NCBI RefSeq assembly: GCF_030623445.1
Contig: NZ_CP130613.1
Location: 2,852,001 to 2,916,000 of the forward strand
Length of the DNA: 64,000 bases
Origin: Pseudogemmatithrix spongiicola
GTDB lineage: Bacteria > Gemmatimonadota > Gemmatimonadetes > Gemmatimonadales > Gemmatimonadaceae
Reading direction: 5' to 3'
In this document: positions 58,125 to 64,000 of the stretch, in pieces
Layout: the number at the start of each line of letters is the position of its first letter
How positions within the stretch are numbered: position 1 is the stretch's first letter
The notes under the pieces: model-generated
Told to the model about the DNA's origin: nothing
Database searches by the model: none
Seen by the model: only the letters and a program-made list of their open reading frames with translations
Program-made: the position numbers and the translations under genes

Positions 58125-59272
58125 TGCCTGCTTCGTTCCTGATCTCGGTCCGCTTCCGCGTCGCGCTGGTTGCAGCCGTCCTAGCTGCGCTGGCGCCCGC
58201 ATCGCACGCTCAAGCGACCGTTCAGCATCCTACCGCGCCAAACCTCCGCGCGCGCGAGACGGATGTAAGCGTCTCCCTTCGCGACACTGTTGCACGAGAC
58301 CCGCGACTTCGCCTTTGGCGCGATGCGCTGGTCGGCGCTCGGCGCGCCGATTCGGTGGGTTCGCTGGACGGGGAAGTTCAAGAGGCGTTCGGTACAATCG
58401 TAGACCTTGCCGTTAGCGGCTCCATCGTGGCCGTTCTCGACCAGAGTCAAATGCGTGTGGTGTTGCTCAACCGGGATCTTGGTGTGCTGGGTGACGTCGG
58501 GCGCCAAGGGAGCGGCCCGTCTGAGTTCCGAGCTCCGATCAACGTGACAATCGTCGCAGATACTCTCCGGGTTTACGACGCCGCACTTGGGCTCAAGACT
58601 TTCGTGCTCTCGGTGTCGCCAAGGTTCGGGGCACGAATGATCTCAGCCGTGCAGCCCGTTGTGGCTGTGCAAACGCTTTGCTTCCGCAACGGCGGCATGT
58701 ACGCAATCGCGCCGTCGTCGCTCCAACCAGGTCGTGAGACTGCTCGGGACATCGAGCCTCTGGTGTCGATTCTTCGGCCGGATGGGAGCGTAGGCGGTAC
58801 GTTCGGCGAGTCATACGCTTCACCCAGCCCTCTTGTGCGCAGAATGATGTCAGAAGGAGTCATTGGGTGTGACGCGAGAGGGCGCGCGCTCATCGGACTG
58901 GTAAAACTCCCGTTCGTGACTGCCTACTCAGAGGATGGACGCTCGATGCGTCGATTGCGTGTTCGAGATTTCGAGCTTTCGCGGTCACTGGAACGTCCCA
59001 ATGCACGGGGGCAGATGTCGATCGGCCTTGATCCCGAGACGCGAAGTATCAGCACGCTCTCTCGCATCGTTCACCTTGAAGGAGATGTTTTTGCGGTCCA
59101 GGTCTCTCGATTCGAGCTTTCACCGAACCGCAGATCATTTCCGGAAGTCGAAGTGCAAACCTATTTGCTCAGTTTGTCCTCCTTCGAGGCGGTGAGCGTC
59201 GGCAACCATTTGCCGCGCATCGGACACGTCGACTCCACTGGATTCAGAGGGTCGATGCAACACCTTCCATAG
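58124..59272 (+). CDS. Exported 6-bladed beta-propeller protein, C-terminus replaced by IS30 end
   Basis: A 382-residue protein starting at the ATG at 58124 with a signal peptide (SVRFRVALVAAVLAALAPAS, cut after SHA). NHL/6-bladed propeller features: VAVLDQSQMRVVLLNRDLGV followed by GDVGRQGSGPSEFRAP, typical of BF3164/DUF5128-type proteins. The last codons, Met-Gln-His-Leu-Pro-stop, are contributed by the IS30 terminal repeat (ATGCAACACCTTCCATAG). The native end is therefore lost or altered. No lipobox was seen. Confidence 0.75.
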   Translation: MPASFLISVRFRVALVAAVLAALAPASHAQATVQHPTAPNLRARETDVSVSLRDTVARDPRLRLWRDALVGARRADSVGSLDGEVQEAFGTIVDLAVSGSIVAVLDQSQMRVVLLNRDLGVLGDVGRQGSGPSEFRAPINVTIVADTLRVYDAALGLKTFVLSVSPRFGARMISAVQPVVAVQTLCFRNGGMYAIAPSSLQPGRETARDIEPLVSILRPDGSVGGTFGESYASPSPLVRRMMSEGVIGCDARGRALIGLVKLPFVTAYSEDGRSMRRLRVRDFELSRSLERPNARGQMSIGLDPETRSISTLSRIVHLEGDVFAVQVSRFELSPNRRSFPEVEVQTYLLSLSSFEAVSVGNHLPRIGHVDSTGFRGSMQHLP

Positions 59273-60458
59273 TTCCTTCTATATGGAGGTTGTCGCGATG
59301 TTCATCCCCAGCCCGCACGGCTACACGTGGCAGCAGCGCGCTGAACTCTGGGCGCGCTATCGCGCCGGTGACTCGGTCCGCGAGATCGCCCGCGACCTCG
59401 CCAAGGATCCCGGCGCACTTCACGGCGTGATTCGCAAGCAAGGGGGCATCTCGCCGCGCCTGCGTGCACGATCGGCGTTGGCGCTGTCGCTCGACGAACG
59501 GGAGCGCATCTCGCGCGGGCTCGCCGCCGGCGAATCCTACCGAGCGATCGGCCGCGCCCTGGGCCGTGCCGCATCGACCATCAGTCGTGAGGTCGCACGT
59601 CATGGGGGCCCGACGAAGTATCGGGCCGTCCGCGCCGACGCGGTCGCGTGGAAGTCCGCGCGTCGGCCGAAGGCCTGCCGCCTCGCGTCCCGGCCGCGCC
59701 TGCGCTATCTCATTGCAGCGAAGCTGAAGCTGCGCTGGTCACCGGAGCAGATCAGCGCGTGGCTCCGCCGCACCTACCCGCACGAGCCGGAGTTGCACGT
59801 GTCGCACGAGACGATCTACCGCTCGCTGTACGTCCAGGCGCGCGGCGTGCTCAAGAAGGAACTGCTGAGGCACCTGCGCACGGGACGCGTGGTGCGGCGC
59901 GCCCGCGCCTCGACGCGCAAGGGCCAGGGGCGCGGGCAGATCGTCGATGCCATTCCCATCAGCGCGCGCCCGGCCGAGGTCGAGGACCGCGCCGTGCCCG
60001 GCCACTGGGAGGGCGACCTCCTCGCCGGCGGCGGCAACACGCACATCGCCACGCTCGTGGAGCGCACGTCGCGCTTCACGATCCTCGTGAAGGTCGAGAG
60101 CAAGGAGCCGGGCCGCGTCGTGCCCGCGCTCATCCGCCAGATCCGGCGGCTGCCGGCGCACGTCGCGCGCTCGCTCACCTGGGACCGCGGCAAGGAACTC
60201 GCGCACCACCAGCGCTTCACCGTCGCCACCGGCGTGCAGGTCTACTTCTGCGATCCGTACAGTCCGTGGCAGCGCGGCACCAACGAGAACACGAACGGCC
60301 TCCTGCGGCAGTACTTCCCCACGGGCACGAGCCTCGCCAACGTTACGCAGCGGCAGCTCGATGCCGTCGCGGCTCAGCTCAATGGACGGCCCCGCAAGAC
60401 GCTCGACTTCCGCACCCCGGCAGAAGTCTTCGACGAAGCTGTTGCATTGATTGCTTGA
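59255..60458 (+). mobile_element. IS30-family insertion sequence
   Basis: The left end carries ATGCAACACCTTC (59255-59267). The right end carries its imperfect complement GAAGCTGTTGCAT (60435-60447). The outer borders are approximate. If the right repeat ends at 60447, the transposase stop codon (60456-60458) lies in flanking DNA. It is inserted at the end of the beta-propeller gene. Confidence 0.75.
59298..60458 (+). CDS. IS30-family DDE transposase
   Basis: A 386-residue transposase; the ATG at 59298 is chosen because GGAGG lies 8 nt upstream, although an ATG at 59283 is in frame. The N-terminal HTH region (VREIARDLAKDPGALHGVIR, then YRAIGRALGRAASTISREVA) precedes the catalytic core: D in GHWEGDLLAG, D in TWDRGKELA, E in NENTNGLLRQYF. 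High G+C, unlike the surrounding island genes. Intact. Confidence 0.93.
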   Translation: MFIPSPHGYTWQQRAELWARYRAGDSVREIARDLAKDPGALHGVIRKQGGISPRLRARSALALSLDERERISRGLAAGESYRAIGRALGRAASTISREVARHGGPTKYRAVRADAVAWKSARRPKACRLASRPRLRYLIAAKLKLRWSPEQISAWLRRTYPHEPELHVSHETIYRSLYVQARGVLKKELLRHLRTGRVVRRARASTRKGQGRGQIVDAIPISARPAEVEDRAVPGHWEGDLLAGGGNTHIATLVERTSRFTILVKVESKEPGRVVPALIRQIRRLPAHVARSLTWDRGKELAHHQRFTVATGVQVYFCDPYSPWQRGTNENTNGLLRQYFPTGTSLANVTQRQLDAVAAQLNGRPRKTLDFRTPAEVFDEAVALIA

Positions 60459-60556
60459 ATTCATCCCACATATCTGTATACATTTGCCAACGAGCCGTTT
60501 CCGCGCTTAGTCAGGCTACGACTGGGCGGGGCAACGCGGGCGCCGCGAGGTGAGCT

Positions 60557-61171
60557 TTGATACATGCGCGATCGCTTGTGGTCCTCGGCGCGCTAGTGGC
60601 AGCTGGTGGAATCGTAGGATATCATCTCCCGCGTGACCCTCTGGCTCAGGCGTCAAGCGCAGGGGTCGCTGCCTCGGCGGTAACCGCGCGCCGGGAACTC
60701 GTCATGGTTTACATCGGCGCTTCGACATGTGGACCGTCCAACGACGCCCGCCTTCCCGGTTGGCTCCGAGAGGCAGAGGATACACTGCAATTGCGTGCGC
60801 GTCGCGGGGACGCCAGCGTGGTTGTGGTAGGCGTTGCGCGCGAACTCGATGTCGCGACAGGCATGGCGCACCTCGCACGAATGGCAGCCTTTGACGAGGT
60901 GTCAGCTGGACTTCGCGAGAAGAATCATCTCAGCCAAAAGTACATTTCTCGCGACTTTTCTGGAGCGGCGGCCACGCCCCAAATACTGATTTTGCTTCGC
61001 GAATACGACGAGCTACCACTCGGAGGGCTCGATGCAGGCTCAGTGCGTGAGACGCTGCTCTTGAGGCGTGTTGGGCTCCTAGAAATCGAACACTGGCTGC
61101 ACCTTGGGACTCCGATTCCTTCGATCACGTCCAACTCTGCTCCAACTGTCGCTTCTGTGGCGCCGTTCTGA
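60557..61171 (+). CDS. Signal-anchored protein with thioredoxin-like features
   Basis: A 204-residue protein starting at the TTG at 60557, supported by GAGGTGAG upstream. It has an N-terminal hydrophobic anchor (LVVLGALVAAGGIVGYHLP). Then comes LVMVYIGASTCGPSNDARLP, which looks like a thioredoxin-fold beta strand plus active-site loop with a single Cys, followed by DASVVVVGVARELDV and a TPQILILLREYDELP strand-cisPro-like segment. This suggests a one-Cys thioredoxin-like redox protein in the envelope. That would suit disulfide-rich peptides encoded on both sides. Confidence 0.6.
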   Translation: MIHARSLVVLGALVAAGGIVGYHLPRDPLAQASSAGVAASAVTARRELVMVYIGASTCGPSNDARLPGWLREAEDTLQLRARRGDASVVVVGVARELDVATGMAHLARMAAFDEVSAGLREKNHLSQKYISRDFSGAAATPQILILLREYDELPLGGLDAGSVRETLLLRRVGLLEIEHWLHLGTPIPSITSNSAPTVASVAPF

Positions 61172-61207
61172 GCGACGATACCGAGGTCCACCCTAGGAGG
61201 AAATCAG

Positions 61208-61423
61208 ATGAGACTTTCTCGCCCGTGGTCATTGGTGGCCGTTCTGTTTGGTCTTGCGGCTGGCGCGATGTTCGCGTCGAGCAACGCAGAGGCCCGCGCG
61301 GTGAGTTACTGCGAGAGCGACGAGTGTGTCAACTGGTACACATGTATCGACGTTGGAGTCCTCCCGATCGGCTGCGACAAGGTATACGGATCTCCGTTCT
61401 GCCAAACCTACTATTGTCATTGA
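61208..61423 (+). CDS. Exported six-cysteine peptide 2
   Basis: A 71-residue precursor starting at the ATG at 61208 with a strong AGGAGG 7 nt upstream. The signal peptide is followed by SSNAEARAVSYC. The mature part has C-x4-C-x5-C-x9-C-x8-C-x4-C (YCESDEC, GCDK, FCQTYYC), matching peptide 1. The NAEARA segment recalls the NVEALA motif of Bacteroidota peptides, but this may be coincidence. Function unknown. Confidence 0.7.
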   Translation: MRLSRPWSLVAVLFGLAAGAMFASSNAEARAVSYCESDECVNWYTCIDVGVLPIGCDKVYGSPFCQTYYCH

Positions 61424-61453
61424 GCTTCGCACGGAAGGCGTCGGACAGGCGCG

Positions 61454-61502
61454 TCAGCGACGGGGTCGGTACGGCGTGAGCCGGCCGGCCCCGTCGAGCT
61501 TG
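61454..61502 (+). repeat. Right direct repeat of the island
   Basis: Identical over 44 bp (61454-61497) to 57666-57709. It coincides exactly with the stop codon and last codons of the metalloprotease gene, so the intact gene end is on the island's right side. Confidence 0.85.
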
Positions 61503-62383
61503 AAGCGCGGCAGCATCGGCTCGCCGAGCTCGAGCTGCGGCGCCGCGGCGTCGGCCCGCAGCGCGGCGGTACCCGGCAGCGTGAACGGATGCGCCGTTTC
61601 GTAGCTGACTTCGTAGCCGATGTCCTCGAGCGCACCGATCGTCGTGGCCGAGAACGGGGTCGCGCCGCTGCCGAGGAACGGCGTCATGAGTTCGTTCGCG
61701 AACACGTTCTCGCGCCAGTGCGAGTAGCGCGAGCCGACGCCGTCGGTGCTGTGCACCGGGACGGTGTTCGCGCAGACGGTCGCGCCGCCGTTGAAGTCGC
61801 GGCAGGCCTGGCGTGCGAACAGGCCCGTGTAGCGCGCGTCGGCGCCGTTGGTCGCCGTGTCGATCACGCCCTTGTCGGTCCACACCGTGCCGAAGCCGAC
61901 GACGTGCAGCATCTCGTGCAGCACCACGCTCGGCAGGCGACCGGCGCTGAGCAGGTTCTGCACGTCGGCATCGTCGAAGCGCATCACGCCCAGCGCCGGC
62001 GTGTCGTCATTGCGGATCAGGCAGGGACCGGCCGAGCCGAGCGTCCCGCCGGGACCATCGATGGATTCCACGATGGCGTAGATGCGCAATCCGCGGATGG
62101 GCTCGCGCCCGATGTCCGGATGCCCCGGCAAGCCACACTGGCTCAGGTTCGTGAACGACGCCGGCAGCGCCACGCTCGACAGCGGCCCGACGATGGTCGC
62201 GCGAATCGTGTTGCCGGCGACATCGAAGGAATTGCGGACCTGGGCGCTCGGCTCCGTGCCAAGCCAGATCAGCTCGAGCTCGTACGCGGTCGACTGCTCA
62301 GGGCGCGTCGAGGTACCGCAGGCCGTGATGATCGCCGCGAGGACCGCGAGTGCGAGGCGACGGGAAATCGAAGGGAAGGTCAC
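61454..62383 (-). CDS. Leishmanolysin-like (M8-type) zinc metalloprotease lipoprotein
   Basis: A 309-residue protein starting at the GTG at 62383. It has a signal with a lipobox (AAIITACG), so it is predicted to be lipidated and exported. The zinc motif HEMLHVVGFGTVW (HExxHxxGxxxxW) is near residue 155. The third His is likely in RYSHWREN and the Met-turn in ELMTPFLGSG, as in metzincins of the leishmanolysin type. Its 3' end forms the island's right border. Extracellular proteolysis is likely; the substrate is unknown. Confidence 0.85.
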   Translation of the reverse strand: MTFPSISRRLALAVLAAIITACGTSTRPEQSTAYELELIWLGTEPSAQVRNSFDVAGNTIRATIVGPLSSVALPASFTNLSQCGLPGHPDIGREPIRGLRIYAIVESIDGPGGTLGSAGPCLIRNDDTPALGVMRFDDADVQNLLSAGRLPSVVLHEMLHVVGFGTVWTDKGVIDTATNGADARYTGLFARQACRDFNGGATVCANTVPVHSTDGVGSRYSHWRENVFANELMTPFLGSGATPFSATTIGALEDIGYEVSYETAHPFTLPGTAALRADAAAPQLELGEPMLPRFKLDGAGRLTPYRPRR

Positions 62384-62436
62384 GCGGGAAATCTGGCGAG
62401 GAGGAGGATGGCAGGCGAAGGACCTGTATCACAGGC

Positions 62437-64000
62437 TCACATGCCGGGTAACGGCCCGTAGGTCAGGAAGAATCGCCGGGCATCGACGCGGAGGGCACCT
62501 GGTTCAGTACCCGCCACGAAGGTCTCGGTGTAACGACGCTCGGCCGGTGTGGTCGGCTCCGCGAGGTCACCCGTGTCGCGGTCCATCTCGGCCCGCACGA
62601 TGTTCGACGGCTCGGGCCACGCGAGTGGCGACGCCGCGCCCCAGCGCGCAAGCATCGTCCCGAAGATCGGCGCGGCGAGTCCGCCGCCCGCCGCGCCCGG
62701 CGTGATCGTGCGCGGGCGGTCGAAGCCCAGCCACACGCCGGCCACGAGGTTCGGCGTCATGCCGACAAACCAGACGTCGGTGTTGTCGTCAGTCGTCCCG
62801 GTCTTCCCCGCCACCTGGACCTCGGGCGGCAGGAAGCGCCGCACGGCGTTGCCCGTTCCGCGGTCCACCGCATCGCGCATCATCTGCACGGCCACGAACG
62901 CCACGGCGGAGTCCATGGCCGGCGCGCGCAGCTGCGTGCCCTGCCCCCACAGCGTACGGCCCACGGGATCCTGCACGCGCAGCACCACGCGCGGCTCCAC
63001 CGCGCGACCGTAGTTGGCGAAGGCGGTGAACGCCGCGACCAGTTCGACCGGGCGCACCACCGAGGCACCGATGGCGCTCGCCGGGAACGGCGCGATCGGC
63101 GACGCGATGCCCATGCGCTGTGCCAGCGCGATCACGGAGTCCGCGCCTTCCCGCTGCCAGAGCGTGACCGCCACCGGGTTCCGCGAGCGCGTCAACGCCG
63201 TGCGCAACGTGATCGGTCCGAGGAACTCCCCGTCCGCGTTCTTGGGCTGGTAGACCTGCGCGTCGTACGCGATGGTGATGGCCGTATCGGGCACGATGGC
63301 GGTCGGCGGCATCGAGTCCATCAGCGCCCGCGCATAGACGATCGGCTTGAACGTCGAGCCTGGCTGCCGCTGGCCGTTCGTCGCGCGGTTGAACGGCGCG
63401 GTCGCGTAGTCGCGGCCACCGATGAGCGCGCGCACGTCGCCCGTGGCCGGATCCATCGCCACCACCGCGCCTTGCAGCCAGTTGCTTGCGTCGCGCGGCG
63501 CCGTCCGCGGCGTGGAGTGGCGATAGCCGCGCTGCGCCTCGATGCCCCGGATGCCTTCGGTCAGCGCCGACTCCGCGGCGCGCTGCAGCACTGGGTCGAT
63601 TGTCGTCGTGATGCGCAGCCCGCCGGCGTCCACCGGCAGTCCGGCGCGCTCGAGCGTTTGCCGCACGGCATCGACGAAGTACGGTGCCGCCACGCTCATG
63701 CCCGCGTTCGGTGCCACGCGCACCGGCTCGCGGCGTGCCGCCTGCGCCTGCTCACGGGTGATGTAGCCCTGTTCGGCCATCAGGCCGAGGATTGCGTCAC
63801 GCCGGTTCTTGTTGCGGTCGGGATAGCGGATCGGATCGTAGATCGCCGGACCCTTCGGCAACGCGGCCAGCGATGCCGCCTCGGCGATGCTTAGGTCCGC
63901 CGCAGCCTTGCCGAAATAGTGCCGCGCCGCACTCTCGATGCCGTACCAGTTGCGCCCGAAGTGGATCTGGTTGAGGTAGGCCTCGAGGATCTGCTGCTTG
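62437..64000 (-). CDS. Class A penicillin-binding protein (PBP1a-like), 5' part outside window
   Basis: The gene runs off the right edge, so its N-terminal anchor and most of the transglycosylase domain are missing. Visible GT51 end: EAYLNQIHFGRNWYGIESAA, YFGKAAADLSIAEAASLAAL. The transpeptidase domain has the three motifs SxxK (GSTFKPIV), SxN (SRNPVAVT) and KTG (GKTGTTDDNTDVW). It builds and crosslinks peptidoglycan. At least 521 residues are seen. Confidence 0.93.
   Translation of the reverse strand, partial: KQQILEAYLNQIHFGRNWYGIESAARHYFGKAAADLSIAEAASLAALPKGPAIYDPIRYPDRNKNRRDAILGLMAEQGYITREQAQAARREPVRVAPNAGMSVAAPYFVDAVRQTLERAGLPVDAGGLRITTTIDPVLQRAAESALTEGIRGIEAQRGYRHSTPRTAPRDASNWLQGAVVAMDPATGDVRALIGGRDYATAPFNRATNGQRQPGSTFKPIVYARALMDSMPPTAIVPDTAITIAYDAQVYQPKNADGEFLGPITLRTALTRSRNPVAVTLWQREGADSVIALAQRMGIASPIAPFPASAIGASVVRPVELVAAFTAFANYGRAVEPRVVLRVQDPVGRTLWGQGTQLRAPAMDSAVAFVAVQMMRDAVDRGTGNAVRRFLPPEVQVAGKTGTTDDNTDVWFVGMTPNLVAGVWLGFDRPRTITPGAAGGGLAAPIFGTMLARWGAASPLAWPEPSNIVRAEMDRDTGDLAEPTTPAERRYTETFVAGTEPGALRVDARRFFLTYGPLPGM

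Larger units (their letters stand above)
57666..61502. mobile_element. Small genomic island between direct repeats
   Basis: A 3.8-kb segment inserted between lon and the metalloprotease gene, bounded by the 44-bp repeat. Its genes (other than IS30) are visibly poorer in G+C and use A/T-ending codons more than neighbours. The cargo is two six-Cys exported peptides, a beta-propeller protein and a thioredoxin-like protein. No integrase is present; only the IS30 transposase. Mobility is therefore inferred. Confidence 0.6.

Overview
The window is G+C-rich, densely coded chromosomal DNA from a free-living bacterium. The gene complement is an imuB-dnaE2 mutasome, Ser/Thr kinases with TPR or two-helix membrane tails, a long-form IspH, small exported lipoproteins and 6-bladed beta-propeller proteins. 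GTG and TTG starts and 4-bp start/stop overlaps are frequent. This fits a Gemmatimonadota-like lineage, but the assignment is inferred from gene style, not from a marker gene. No tRNA, rRNA or CRISPR array was seen.

Layout. 1-5.3 kb: end of imuB and dnaE2 (error-prone repair). 5.3-16 kb: DUF456 membrane protein, a kinase-TPR receptor, two SDR proteins, HMG-CoA lyase, GluQ, a sodium/solute symporter with an NRAMP-like carrier, and a Tat-exported aminotransferase. 16-19.6 kb: Lrp regulator divergent from a PLP lyase, FAD amine oxidase and nucleoside deaminase operon. 20-21 kb: an intact IS481-type element. 21-34.2 kb: MscS channel, acyl-CoA dehydrogenase, ABC-F ATPase, then a leftward run from ispH through a mutarotase-like gene and fahA to a methyltransferase, a membrane LuxR regulator and DUF4199. 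34.3-39.7 kb: sthA, thioesterase, universal stress protein, YjjX, CGNR regulator, sigma factor, TetR. 39.8-41.25 kb: an IS110 element inside a large palindromic repeat. 41.25-57.6 kb: DEAH helicase, pfkA, RhlE, hydrolases, two tandem Ser/Thr kinases and lon. 57.67-61.50 kb: a small island with visibly lower G+C. 61.45-64 kb: an M8-type metalloprotease and a truncated class A penicillin-binding protein.

Two regions stand out. (1) The IS110 element at 40015-41195 sits at a CT dinucleotide in one arm of a palindromic repeat; removing it restores the palindrome without a gap. Its 5' non-coding end contains a 10-nt stretch complementary to the right target half (including the CT core) and a 6-nt stretch matching the left target half, which is what a target-programming bridge RNA should look like. 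(2) The 57.7-61.5 kb island is bounded by a 44-bp perfect direct repeat. The repeat duplicates the last codons of the metalloprotease gene. The island encodes two related exported peptides with a shared six-cysteine pattern (C-x4-C-x5-C-x9-C-x6/8-C-x4-C), an exported beta-propeller protein whose end was replaced by an IS30 insertion, and a signal-anchored protein with a thioredoxin-like active-site sequence. I do not recognise this peptide system as described, although its layout recalls Bacteroidota NVEALA-peptide/6-bladed-propeller loci.

Coding starts were chosen from Shine-Dalgarno spacing, overlap with the upstream gene and family N-termini. Where a start is uncertain the entry says so.
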